NCBI GenBank assembly: GCA_029817715.1
Contig: JARUPY010000564.1
Location: 124,001 to 188,000 of the forward strand
Length of the DNA stretch: 64,000 bases
Direction: 5' to 3'
From: Melastoma dodecandrum
Lineage: Eukaryota; Streptophyta; Magnoliopsida; Myrtales; Melastomataceae
Shown here piece by piece: positions 9,886 through 21,499 of this stretch. Positions within the stretch are counted from its first letter, which is position 1. Each line of letters starts with the position of its first letter. Below the pieces are notes generated by a model. It made no database searches and had not been told where the DNA came from. It worked only from the letters and a program-made list of their open reading frames with translations. Made by a program: the position numbers and the translations under genes.

Positions 9886-11904
9886 ATGGCGGTTGCTCCT
9901 CGATTCATCTCCCCTCAGTTGCTCCTCCCAAGGCGCTCCAACCCCGGTTTCCGATCCGTAACTAACTTCCCCGAACCGTCTCCTTCCGCCTACTTCCTCT
10001 TGCGCACCGGGAATTCTCCATCCTCCTGGCGGGAGGGCTTGCGGCGTAGCCTCAGGCAACCTGTCCCTGCAGCAGCCATGTTCCACGACAACCCCGTTGT
10101 CTCCGACGTGATCGCTTCGGGGTTGAGCGGGGCCATCGCATTGTCCCTCCTCCGGTTGTTCGAGGAGACTGCCAAACGAGGAGTCGTCGAGCAGGTTTGT
10201 TTTTGAGCTTTCAAGCCTCGGTGTTGACTCTGTGACCCTGCCGGTCAACGCGAAAGACCTGAAAGAAGTTTTAGGCCAATAGTTTTAGATCTGAAAGACC
10301 TGTGAAAGAATTCGAAAGGAGGTTGAGGATGGATGAGAGGTGTCACAAGACAATGGGAAGTATGTGGCTCCAACTATCTTTCCTCCGAAAAGACTGGAAC
10401 TGGCCTTTGCTGTTTTAGAAGATAACCGGCAATGAGAAACCCGCGCACAACATACTCAAAGTTGTGTATGCCGCATGCTCCGACGACTTCAAGGAAGCTA
10501 GACCAGTACCACTTGTGTTACTCTTATCTGCTATACAATTACTTCTAGGGGAAGGAAAAAAGAGACTTAGTGCTGTTTGAACTGCAGTCCAGCGATCAGA
10601 TGCTAAAAGTCCTCTCCATGGTCGTCATTGTCACTTCAGATTCATCTACATCCCTTTTGAGAGAATCTGAGGCATTCATTCACATTATTCTCAATCGAAA
10701 GGACAATATTGCTTATTTTCTCAGGGACTTTATCTGGATGTTCCAACTTTTAGGATGTAATGCAGATTTCAAATAACAAATTGGTGAATTTTTTAAAGCC
10801 GTTATTGTATGGATTTGGTTCGTGAGATCTGATGATGATGCACATGAGAAGCCCCCACCCCTCATGAAGATCCTTTTTCTTTGACTAATAGAAACTCAAT
10901 AGGAACCTCGTTCACATAAGCGTTGGGTCAGTCTTCATGCTATGCTGGCCATTGTTCAGGTACTCCTGATGCTCCATCTTTCTTAAAGAGTTGTTGCATG
11001 CTTCTACCTGATGAGGTGGATTTTGATTATTCATGTCAGTTCTGGTCATCGAGGGGCCATCTTAGCTGCTCTTGTTCCAGGCATCAATATCATACGGGTG
11101 CTTCTAGTCGGATCTGGAATCTGGAAAGATGAGGCAATCATCAAGTCCATGAGTAGATTTGGTGATCGCAGGTTGGGGATGATCTGTCTGTTTGATCACG
11201 CATTCATCTCACTATTTGATTAATTTTTTCACAAAACCATCTTTATAAATGGAGCCGTTTCTTTTGATACCGACATGGTGTCTTTTGCTCTTACCTGATA
11301 TCTTCTTCAGGGAGCTTCTTAAGGGGCCACTGTACTATGCCGCGACAATAACCCTGGCTTCTGCATATTACTGGAGGACTTCTCCCATTGCTATTGCAGC
11401 TGTATGCAACATGTGTGCCGGAGATGGTAACGTGATCTGGTATCTGCATGAGGTCATACTTGTATAGAAACCTATCTTACCCGAATCATTCTCCCTTTCA
11501 GGCCTTGCCGATATCATAGGCAGACGGTTTGGCCATCATAAGATTCCCTACAACAGCAAAAAATCTTGGGCTGGGAGCATAGCAATGGCCCTCGCCGGGT
11601 TTTTAGCTTCTCTTGGGTACGACCAGTTTATCTGCTCGCCATGCGATCTCCTTTTTTTATCAGTCAAGCAAGAATCCAGTAGACGAACAGATTAACCAGG
11701 AATGCTGTTGGGGGTCTTTGAAACAGGTATTTGTTGTACTTCTCGTCCTTTGGATACGTTCAAGAAAACTGGGAAATGGCATTGGGTTTCTTGGTCACAT
11801 CTCTCGTGGCTGCGTTGGTGGAATCGCTGCCTATCAGCTCGGAGCTCGACGACAACCTGACCGTTCCCTTAACTTCCATAGTGGTGGGGAGTCTTCTCTT
11901 TTAG
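9886..11904 (+). CDS. FOLK: Farnesol/phytol kinase, chloroplast membrane (FOLK-like)
   Basis: Six exons: 9886-10194, 10892-10959, 11040-11171, 11311-11426, 11502-11616, 11727-11904; 305 aa. Members of this family use a nucleoside triphosphate to phosphorylate isoprenoid alcohols: farnesol (FOLK) or phytol (VTE5) for recycling into prenyl diphosphates, tocopherol or sterols. Diagnostic stretches, as I recall the family, are GLSGAIALSLLRLFEETAKR, LNRNLVHISVGSVFMLCWPL, GAILAALVPGIN, ELLKGPLYYAATIT, CAGDGLADIIGRRFG and the C-terminal PLTSIVVGSLLF. There are several hydrophobic segments. The first 60 or so residues, rich in Ser/Arg/Pro, look like a transit peptide. It is called FOLK rather than VTE5 from the overall match; the substrate should not be read as proven. 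Confidence 0.85.
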
Positions 11905-12385
11905 GTGAGGACCCCCCCACCCCCTCCCCCTCCCCAGTCTTTTTGTCCTGTGAAAAGAGGTCACCCCCAAGGCCCGGTGTACCGGGGTTGGATGTGTTGA
12001 CAGGGCCATATATTTTAGATTTAGAAGCCCTTTCAATGTCTAGGAACGAGCCCCGACAAGTGCTGTGTTGTCATGTGACGTGGCCTCCCTTCTGGCTGTG
12101 TCCGGGAATTAGCGTTTATTGGCGTGCGTGAAGGTGGTGGCATGGCATCCGATCCATCCCCCCAACCTTATTTTACAAAAACATGAATTTCATGCTCCGA
12201 AATAGAATTAATTTCATAACCGGACTGGATAGATACGAGGAATACTGAGCTGTCGCTGACTCTAATTCGCTCTATTCTCCTCCTCCTGTCCCGTTGTTGG
12301 TTGCCCGTCCTGACCAACCACTGGAAACTCCCCGGTCGGAACTGGACAGGATTTGAGGTTCCCCACGAGTTAAGTTCCTGCGGAC
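11905..12385. other. Spacer between FOLK-like and P5CDH genes
   Basis: 481 bp with a run of C residues near 11910-11935 and no recognised element. It must include the FOLK 3' UTR and the P5CDH promoter. Confidence 0.4.
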
Positions 12386-15300
12386 ATGAATAGGGTTCTG
12401 CTTTGTAGTCTTCTCGGAGGGAGAGGTGCTTCCCAGAAGGCTTCCGGTCGGCTCGGTTCGGCCAGGCACGCAAAGATGATCCAGCTTTCGATATTGATTA
12501 GTTCTTTGTGTTTCTTATGTTTCGCCTCGCCTGCCTGCCTGCCGATGGCGGGGAATTTCCTGACCCCAGGATTGTTTCTGCAATAAAGTACTAATCTTGC
12601 ATGCTGGGTTGAATTGGGTCTCTCTTGCTTATTCGTGTTGGGATGTGTCCCTGTTTGGGACTTTTGTTGTTTACCCTCTTCATCGTTTTTTCTCGTTCTG
12701 TTTGTGGGATGTATGATCAGAATGTTGTTATTCTTCGTCTTAAATTTAGCAGTGTTTGATCATTGGAATCTAGAGGGCAATGGTGGAGGTCGTTCTGTGC
12801 TTTCTGTGGTGCTCAGTTTTTTCTTTTTTCACAGATTCCTGCATTCGCTACCTTTCACGACAGTAGAGGTTGAAGAGATCTCTGGTACTAGGCCTGCTGA
12901 AGTGCTCAACTTTGGTAGGTAGACTAGATTTTCTGGGTTTGTCTCTCTAAGGCGATCGCTATGTGTATCTCCTGACATGTCCAGTGGAAGGACCTGAAGT
13001 CCATCATAACGTGCTCGTAAACTCAATTTGCAATGAACTGACATTAACGCTGCTGTCTATCTTCCATGACCATCGGCTATGTGGAAAGACTGATTTTCTA
13101 CTTTTAGTGCTGGGCGAATGGAAAAAATCCTCGAGTTGGAACACTATTGTGGATCCTCTGACTGGTGAACCATTCATTAAGGTTGCCGAGGTGGATGAGA
13201 GAGGATTGCAGGTGTAAACCATCGTTTCTTTCACCAATATATGGAAGAAATTATTGACGTCGAGATGTTTTTGCAGCCATTTGTCGATAGCTTGTGTAAG
13301 TGCCCCAAGCATGGTTTACACAATCCCTTCAAAGCACCAGAGAGGTCTCTTCTGCCTTTCCGTAATAACCTCCTGTCTGTTTCGACTTCACAAACTGGTC
13401 TTTTGGCATTTTAAACATTCTTAGATGCGTATTGATTTATAGCTTGAAGCATAAAGCTGCTTCTGTTACGCTGTTATAGGAAGGTCTTTTACATGTTTTG
13501 ACCAATTTTTCCTTTCCAGATACCTTCTCTATGGTGGTATATCTGCCAAAGCAGCATATATGCTTTCCTGTCGAGAGGTAACGGGGTTTTTTTTTTAAGA
13601 AAAGTAACTTATTGATGCTTACCAAACCATTATCATGCTTCCACTCATTGACACAAATTGAACCACAGGTGTCTGATTTCTTCACCCGCTTGATACAAAG
13701 AGTTGCTCCAAAGAGCTACCAGCAGGCGTTGGGTGAGGTCATTGTCACTCAGAAGTTCCTAGAGAATTTTTCTGGAGATCAGGTATCCTTTGGGTTGTAC
13801 GACTTGCTTTCTTGTATAACATTTAGATGAATGAGTTTTCTAACGTTTGAAAGTCCATTCTCCAGAAATGGGCACTATGGATAGGGAAAAAATAGTCATA
13901 ATTTTCCATGTTGATTACTAATGCTTTTGGCACTTGCTGCAATGATATATGGCAGGTGCGTTTCCTTGCAAGGTCCTTTGGAGTTCCAGGAAATCATCTG
14001 GGACAGCAGAGTAACGGCTTCCGTTGGCCATATGGCCCTGTAAGCATCGTTGCCCATGGCTACCCTATCTCTTACCGGGATGAGTCTTAGAAGTATCTAG
14101 ACTGGAAGAATGTTTAATTGCTTGTTCGATGTTTTGTGACAAAAAATGTATACCAGTGGATTTTTTTTTATTGGATGAGTATACCCCTGTATTTTAACAA
14201 ACCTTTTCATGATTTTGTAGCCATGCCTTATCCTGAAAGCATTTGTTCACAGGTTGCCATTGTCACGCCATTTAATTTTCCTTTGGAGATCCCTGTACTT
14301 CAACTAATGGGTGCTCTCTACATGGGTAATAAACCTCTTCTCAAAGTTGATAGCAAGGTATATTTAATTGATATGGAATTGATGTCTGAAATAGCCCGAT
14401 TTATATTCTGACATCATTATGAAAACGGGAAGGATGATATGAGATATCAACTAATGCTTGCATAAAAGATTCTTGCTTCCCTCTTTGATGGTCTCTTATT
14501 TTTTATATTACCTCGTGGCTTCTATTTTACCAGGTAAGCATTGTCATGGAGCAGATGTTGAGATTGCTGCATTACAGTGGATTGCCTGTGGAAGATGTCG
14601 ATTTCATAAATTCTGATGGCAGAATTATGAATAAACTACTTAACGAGGTGGGTTCTCCCATTTACTTCAGTGCATGCGACAGATGTAGTTGTACAGTTTA
14701 CACTGGTGAATTGTTTATCCCCATGTCCAAAAAGTTGGTCAGAAACATGAATTAACATTTTTGTATCCTATTGGTTTTACAGTCTAATCCACGCATGACT
14801 CTCTTCACCGGAAGCTCGAGAGTGGCAGAGAAGTTGGCAGTCGACCTCAACGGTCGAATTAAGCTGGAAGATGCAGGCTTCGACTGGAAAGTCCTAGGAC
14901 CTGATGTCAATGAGGTTTTATCGAACATTTCTTGGAGTTCAAGCTCTTTCATTGCAAATTTTCCTGATTCACACTATCAATTGTAGGTGGATTACATAGC
15001 TTGGGTCTGCGACCAAGATGCATATGCTTGCAGTGGTCAGAAGTGTTCGGCACAGTCGATTCTATTCATGCATGAGGTTTCTGATTCGGCAGTCTCCTGT
15101 CATGGATTCTGCTTTTCCTCTAGATTCTTCGTCACTTGTTTAGTTGCTGTGTCTGTGCAGAACTGGTCTAGGACTCCACTTGTAAATAAAATGAAAGATC
15201 TGGCTGAGAGAAGGAAGTTAGCGGACTTGACAATAGGACCCATACTCACAGTAAGTTCGATATTTTTTCTACTACTATCGGCGTCGGCAATAAAAAAACA

Positions 15301-16165
15301 ACCACTCTTATCAGTTGTTTCTTGGGTTCCAGTTTACAACTGAAGCGATGTTAGAGCACGTCAAAAAGTTACTTCATATCCCAGGTTCAAAGCTTCTCTT
15401 TGGTGGCGAAGCTTTGGAGAATCATTCGATTCCACCTGTATATGGCGCCCTAAAGCCAACGGCAGTTTACGTCCCTCTCAGTGAAATCTTAAAGGGCAAT
15501 AATTTTGATCTTGTGACGAGGGAAATATTCGGTCCATTTCAGGTACTTCAGAAAAGTGGACTCTGTTAATCCCACTCGTTCGGGAATCAGTTGTTGGGTT
15601 AGCAGATAGCTTGCACATGCTTTTTACGCAAAATACGGTTTTGAATTAGCAGAATGCTAGAGTTGCACTAATCCTACTGTTTGTCAGATTGTGACCGAGT
15701 ACAAAAACGATGAACTGCCCATGGTCCTGGAGGCTCTCGAGAGGATGCATGCTCATTTGACTGCCGCTGTTGTTTCAAATGACCCCATCTTTCTACAGGC
15801 AAGTTCCATGTTTCTCGTCAGAAGGCAATGTGGTTCATCCAGCTGGACTTTACTTATCTCGTTTTCGCCTGCAGGAAGTGATCGGTAATTCCGTCAATGG
15901 AACTACTTATGCCGGATTGAGGGCTAGGACAACCGGAGCGCCCCAAAACCACTGGTGTGGAAAAAATGACAATCCTGGGAAATCTCTGTCAATTTCCAAT
16001 CTAACCGTCTTTTTCTTTCGTTCCAGGTTTGGACCGGCTGGAGATCCAAGGGGAGCGGGGATCGGGACTCCGGAAGCGATAAAGCTGGTGTGGTCTTGCC
16101 ATAGAGAGATCATATACGACTACGGTCCAATCCCAAAGCACTGGGAAGTTCCCCCATCAACATGA
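12386..16165 (+). CDS. ALDH12A1: Delta-1-pyrroline-5-carboxylate dehydrogenase, mitochondrial (ALDH12A1)
   Basis: Oxidises P5C/glutamate semialdehyde to glutamate with NAD+, the second step of proline breakdown in mitochondria. Sixteen exons: 12386-12465 (end tentative), 12835-12914, 13108-13211, 13277-13344, 13520-13577, 13669-13782, 13956-14039, 14253-14357, 14534-14647, 14783-14914, 14987-15076, 15161-15250, 15333-15542, 15688-15798, 15875-15954, 16027-16165. About 552 aa, close to the family length of about 556. Recognised parts: VTPFNFPLEIP, PRMTLFTGSS, the catalytic Cys in SGQKCSAQS (codon 15044-15046), EIFGPFQ, and the C-terminal GIGTPEAIKLVWSCHRE. The N-terminus (MNRVLLCSLLGGRG, Arg/Ser-rich) fits a mitochondrial presequence. 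Intron 14 begins GC (CAG|GCAAGT). Intron 1 fits phase only with another GC donor at 12466, which is less certain. Confidence 0.93.
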
Positions 16166-16379
16166 CCTGATTTAAACAACCTACAAATGATGGCTTCTTC
16201 ACTTGCAAATAAATGCTTAAAACAGATGTGGTATGTTTCGAAATAAAGTTATTTTCGAAAATATTTTGCGAAATACGATAAATATTCTAAATTTCGTCCA
16301 ATAATCCTGAAATCGATATTTTAAATTTCCTCCCTCCCAATCAACAGTGTCTCCTTCCACCTCTCCAGCATCAGAGTAA

Positions 16380-17800
16380 GCAGATGTTGCATCAGGGGAT
16401 GGCCCGTTGCCAGCCCCCCCGTAGGAGTTTCCGAGACTCGGACGCTTCCCATGTCGGTTACCCTGGGATTTGGCCATGGACCGCCTGAGGTGCACTGTCT
16501 CCGACTTGAAGGAGAACCCGCCAGCTTCCTCCTCTGGCATTATCCGACTACAGGTTTGTGCTCGTGGATATGATTCTAGAAGTGTCGGCGTGTCTTTGGT
16601 TGGGTTGAAGTCTCTTTGGCGGCTCTTAGTGTCCGTTGGGTTTCGTTCCTCGTCAGAACGTGATCGTCCGGTTACTTTGAGAACTGTATTGAAATAATTC
16701 CAATAAATGGAGGACTCAATAAGAAGTTTGTAGAATTTCAAGGATCTAGAGAGTAATTTAGACGCCTAACTTTAATACGACGGCCTGCCTCCTTCTTCTC
16801 CTTCTAAATCTTTGACCGTTTAAAAGTCGCTGGAGCGTGTCCGTTGACATGACTGATTATTTTAGACTTATTTTCTGGCCCACGAAAAGCCACACTATAA
16901 CTCATTAAGACTAGAAGGAAGGCGTAGTCCCGTACTAAATCTACGAAGACAGGTCCAAATTGATAAATGATATGAATAAAAGTCATGACCGTCGAGATCA
17001 GATTGTTATTGAGATTTCCGGAGGTTAGTTGGGAGGAGCACGATCCGAAAAGATATTCTGAGGACGTATTCGACATCCTAGGTACACGAAGATTCTGTAT
17101 AAAAGGAGAAAAGATCTCTCTTAACAAACACGACAATCAAACTCAACACATTTTGCATTGATCGTCAACCTTTAGTTTTAGTAAACAGGCGTCCAGACCC
17201 TGACCTGGGTGAACTCGCAAGGGTTCTTGGTCTTCACTTCCACCATCAGAGTGAGCAACAATAGTTCTGGTAACCAATCTCCACCTTCACTCCATCGTCT
17301 TGGTGAGCAACCGTAGCCTTGACACCAAAGCTTCCCCTTCACTCCACCGTTCGGGTGAGCAACCGTAACCTTGATAAACAAGCCCCGCCTTCGATTCGTC
17401 ACATCCATCATTGCCTCCGACCATACCCCGCCCGCCATCCCTCCAGAAGTCGATTTCCATCACTTCAGCCCGCAAGTCTACGACGCCAGCAATAAGTCTA
17501 CGTCGTCACCACCATTCGTACCATCAAGCTTTTCTTTAGTTTATAGATGTAAGCTTTTGATTTTATTGTAAAGACGTTGTTTTAGCATCGTTGATTAATC
17601 CAATTCATTTGATTTCATTTTACTGGCGACCACATCTGAATCCCTGTAAGTTTTCATGCCAAAATTTCCAACGTGGTCGGTTCCGACGCGAACAAGAGTC
17701 GAAGCGATCGAGTGGCTCCACTCTCAGCCCCACAACTGCCGCCTCCCCCGCGTCTTCTTCTACGCCGCCCTCTGGGATCAGACCGCTGGTGGGACTCGAT
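16380..17800 (+). pseudogene. Isochorismate synthase pseudogene, split by an LTR
   Basis: Two stretches resemble the N-terminal part of plant isochorismate synthase (plastid enzyme, chorismate to isochorismate, for salicylate and phylloquinone). At 16380-16553, VSETRTLPMSV and, one frame later, VSDLKENPPASSSGIIRLQ end at a GT, matching the family's exon 1 end. At 17695-17760, RVEAIEWLHSQ and LPRVFF match the start of exon 2. Between them lies the LTR 16842-17694. There is a frameshift between ETRT and MDRL and another after LPRVFF, and the rest of the enzyme is missing. The call rests on remembered family sequence. Confidence 0.6.
16842..17694 (+). repeat. LTR of a TAT-like element (family B) inside the ICS pseudogene
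   Basis: It starts with (C)GTTGACATGACTG, matching the first bases of the LTR at 5276 with one change, and ends with GACGCGAACA, matching that LTR's end. A TATA-like TGTATAAAAG is at about 17097-17106. A 52-53 bp tandem array lies at 17232-17390. The internal primer-site-like TGGCGACCAC is at about 17623-17632. No pol sequence is attached and no matching 5-bp target duplication is evident (GTGTC before, AGAGT after). It is therefore either a decayed solo LTR or the end of a largely deleted element. Confidence 0.65.
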
Positions 17801-18183
17801 TCTTAGCCAGTCTTTATTGCACCTCCAGCACCGATCAATTAGGTTGGTGGCTGCACAAGACCTGCTGGCGCTCTTGCCCAGTCTCCTCTCATAGCTTTCC
17901 ATATCCCTGCTATGGCAATGTTCCATCTCGGGAACGTATCAGCGACGGACACACCAGCTGGGAAAACATAGCCACATAATCTCAGTCTCGTGGGATTAAA
18001 CTCGTCGGCGACATTCTCAGGGTCCGGCTGGTAGGAGTCGAGGGCTGCTTTCCTTGCTGCCTCCGCACGCTTCTGCCGGACCTCGTTGAATCGAGCAATG
18101 TGAGTGCTTGAACCGTAACATGACAGTGAAAGCAACCAGAAGAACCGACTTATATTCCAAGAATTCCCATGGTTAAGTTTCAT
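17800..18183 (-). pseudogene. Pectate lyase 5' fragment
   Basis: On the minus strand the segment begins with a hydrophobic leader and reads RFNEVRQKRAEAARKAALDSY then PDPENVADEFN. In another frame it continues to CAATNLIDRCWRCNKDWL, which is like the N-terminal ATNPIDRCWRC block of plant pectate lyases (family PL1). The frame changes between these blocks. The catalytic beta-helix part is absent: sequence stops matching next to the isochorismate synthase remnant. It is a truncated non-functional copy. Confidence 0.55.
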
Positions 18184-18481
18184 TTATCCCTTCTTCCTCT
18201 TACCGGAATGAAACTCAGTGCATTAAAATGTCGGTAAATCCGCGACGATGCTTTTGGCGTCTTTCCAAAACTATCATAAACAAATCTGCATAATATCGAC
18301 TCTTCTTTCCCTTTGAGACTTGATCCAGAAATCATTATTTACATAGTCTTTGTGTATATTATAATAATACAGACATATAGGATGGCTTTTGAAAATTATG
18401 CGCTAAAATGCGCTTAGGGGGCATATTCAGGGAAGGACTCACGCGTTTCGACAGTACTGGTAAAGCGGCGGAATAAGGCCG

Positions 18482-19794
18482 CTACTTAGAAGCGGCATCG
18501 GCCTGGAGAAGTCCCTCACGAATTTGACTTGCGACATCACGGATGGCACCCGGCCCGTGAGGGATGAACACGGCGGAGGACTTGGATGCGGCCCCGATTT
18601 CTTTCATGGTGTCGAAGTATTGAGTAACCAGCACCATGTCCATCACGTCCTTGGCCGTGGTTCCAGGAACATTTTCGGAGAATCCCAACACGCTGTCCCT
18701 CAAGCCCTCGACAATGGCCTGACGCTGACGAGCGATACCGAGACCCGCCAGATATTTGGACTCCGCTTCTCCTTCGGCTCTCTTGATCTGCAGGATCTTC
18801 TCGGCTTCAGCCTTCTCGGTCGCCGCGACCCTCAGTCGTGCGGCTGTGAATATTGTCATTACGCAGAATCGTATCACTAAGGCTGAGGGTCCAAATGAGT
18901 GATTCCAAGAATGAAGTGATTAAGATAGAGTGACATACCAGCATTGATTTCATTCATTGCGCGTTTAACATGCTCGTCGGGCTCAATGTCCACGATAAGA
19001 GTCTGGACGATCTCGTAGCCATACGTCGACATAGCCTGCAAAGGGCTAAAAGAGTTGCATAATAATTTATTCCCTAGTAAACCAGCGGTCACTAGACATC
19101 GCCCTCATACCTTCTCGAGTTCGTCTTCGACGGCCTTGGCAATGTCATTTTTCTGTTCAAAAGCATCATCAAGGTTGAGCCTCGGGACACTGGCTCTGAT
19201 CACTGAAACGCAACAACGGGAGAGGGCCTCGATAAATGAAACTCGTAAAGAGGGTCATGCGTCTGTAAAAGCATAAGACCGGGATATACCGTCAAAGACG
19301 TAAGCCTGAATTTGACCCTTGGTGTTGCTCAGCTTGTAAAAGGCATCACTCGCCTTGTCAGAGAGAGCACGATATTGGATAGAGGCGACAACATTGACAA
19401 AGACGTTGTCCTGAACAGAGGAATTCGAAGACAAGCTTAGATTCTTGCCAAGCAAAGAGCAGGAAACTGATATTAATAAGCGTTTAAAACTACAACTAAC
19501 ACAGAACAGGTCGTCCTCGAGTTGAAATAACGCAGGTAGCAGATGCAGGAGCAGATGGCATAATAGATGATGCATATGGAGAGAACCCCAGCAAGCAGCC
19601 CGTACCTTGGTCTTGGTCTCGCACTTGACGTCGAGCTGCTGCACCCTCAGAGAGAGGTGACCAGCGATGTTGCTACCCAGACACCAAGGGAGGAAATGGC
19701 AACCCGGATCGAGCACTTCATCGTACTTGCCGAATCTCTCCTTGATGGCCACGGTAGACTGGTCGACTTGAACGCAGCATAGCAAGTTACCCAT
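18482..19794 (-). CDS. Hypersensitive-induced reaction (HIR) protein, SPFH/prohibitin domain
   Basis: Exons 19794-19606, 19410-19290, 19202-19111, 19035-18939, 18843-18482; 286 aa, the usual HIR length. HIR proteins are plasma-membrane microdomain scaffolds of the stomatin/prohibitin/flotillin superfamily that associate with immune receptors. The N-terminus MGNLLCC has Gly2 and Cys residues typical for myristoylation and acylation. The SPFH part includes [33 protein letters not shown] and [20 protein letters not shown]. An Ala/Glu coiled segment follows ([20 protein letters not shown]) and the typical C-terminus ends at TAG 18482-18484. All introns are GT-AG. Intact. Confidence 0.95.
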
Positions 19795-21499
19795 TGTCTA
19801 TCTTCAAATCCTAAAAACCAAGAGAAAAGAAAATTAATCACACCCTCACAAGCAAGCAGAAATTAAAAATAAGGAAAAAAAAATCAAGAAGCCCATTATG
19901 CAGGCAAATATCAGAATCCGGTTGGGGAATTCAAACAAACACAAAGAGAGAAACACCCCCAGGATCGAAAGAACAATAAAGATCGTTCCTTTGAAGACAC
20001 AGCAGAAAGAATCCCAAGAATCCAAAAACTGGGTTAGCTCAAGGACGAACAGCAGGATCGCATCCCCAGCCAAATTCAAAGAAGGCGTGCTCACTCACTC
20101 ACGCACTGCCCCCACAAACTCCAAAAAACGAAGTCTTCCTTTACAACAACAACAACAAGGAGAGGCAGGCGGCAAATAGGAGTAGGAGAAGACCAAAGAA
20201 ACAAATAAACCGCGTCGGATTGGATTGGAGGATCAACAACTCACCACCAAAGCAACTTTCGATTTCTTTCTATAGCCGGAATAAGGGAATATTAAAAAGA
20301 TTTTAAAACGAGAAATCCAAACAAGGGGATCGATCAAACCAACCAAAATATCAACATCAACCCCCGAAATGAACCGGGGGGGGGGGGGGGGGGGGCGGGT
20401 GTTATGCCTTATGCCCATGTTATTTGAGTACGAAAAGAAAAAGTCAATGGCTTACAAGTCTCGGTTTAACAGCCGCCAAGTCAACCAACGAGGAGGGAGT
20501 CCCACGTACATCATCATTCCACACTACAACCTCTTCCCGTGTCCTGTCCTATTATCCTATCCTTTACCCTTTAATTCCTAAGCATGTCCCACCCATCCCC
20601 TCCTCTTTTTCTTATTATTCTATTTCTATACCTTCCCAAGACAACCACAACCCCAGCAACTACAACGAAACTTCCCAACATACAAACAAGACACCGCTTT
20701 TCATTTCTATGCTTTTTTTTTTCCTAATTTTCTTGTTTTTCCTTTGGCCAGTCCCAATCCAACTCTTTGGAGTTGGGGGGTTATCCCGTATGATCACCGA
20801 TTGCTACGCACCAACCTGGATTTTTTGTTTGATTTCTGAACGGAATTTTGTGGGGTGTTGATCTTCTGAGCTTTTAATAATTTTCTCCCTCTCCCTCCTC
20901 AAGTTAAATTCTTGGCCTCGACATTTTCACCAACTCTTGAACCAGTTGAATTAGCTCAGGAGTTTCTTTTACTGATCTAGTAATCGCTGCACGAAACAAG
21001 GTTTCCTTGTTACGTTGTACATGGGAGTTCGAGGACGGAGAGATCGAGCTCGCATCGAGACAGAGGGTGTGCGTGGGAACAATGAGCAGTGGGGAAAAGA
21101 AACAAAGACTAGCAAATTTGAATATGGTGTTGTTCCTGCCTGTACAGTCTTTCATCCACCAGCAGGCCAATCTAATTGGGCCGGGCCAGGCCCTTTTGAA
21201 AGAAACTGGGCTCATAGACTTATTTCAGTTTAACAAAGATGAAAGAAAGAGTGTTGGGGGGGGGGGGGGTGGATGTGTGGATAGAGGGGAGGACACTCCG
21301 ATTGGTGGAGACCAACCAACACTGGATTACAGGCGAAATGATGACGATGTAAGAAAGAAGAGCCAAACACACCCCCCCCCCCCCCACACACACACAAAGA
21401 GACTGCTACTTCCCCTCCTCCCCTTGCCAATCAGTCCCACGTGGCATTTTTACCAGCACCCAGGGGAACGTCGTCTGAAAGCTTCCACTTCCATTTTAC
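19795..21499. promoter_or_regulatory. Shared upstream region of HIR and RIQ-like genes
   Basis: The two genes are divergent, so this 1.7 kb holds both promoters and leaders. It contains a 21-base G run (20375-20395), a 13-base G run (21256-21268) and a C run near 21371-21385. Open frames inside are low-complexity. No transposon was recognised. Confidence 0.45.

Noticed and set aside
16842..17694. Clean solo LTR with target duplication
   Set aside because: Flanking pentamers (GTGTC and AGAGT) do not match and the first LTR base pair is mutated, so this is only called an LTR with uncertain history.
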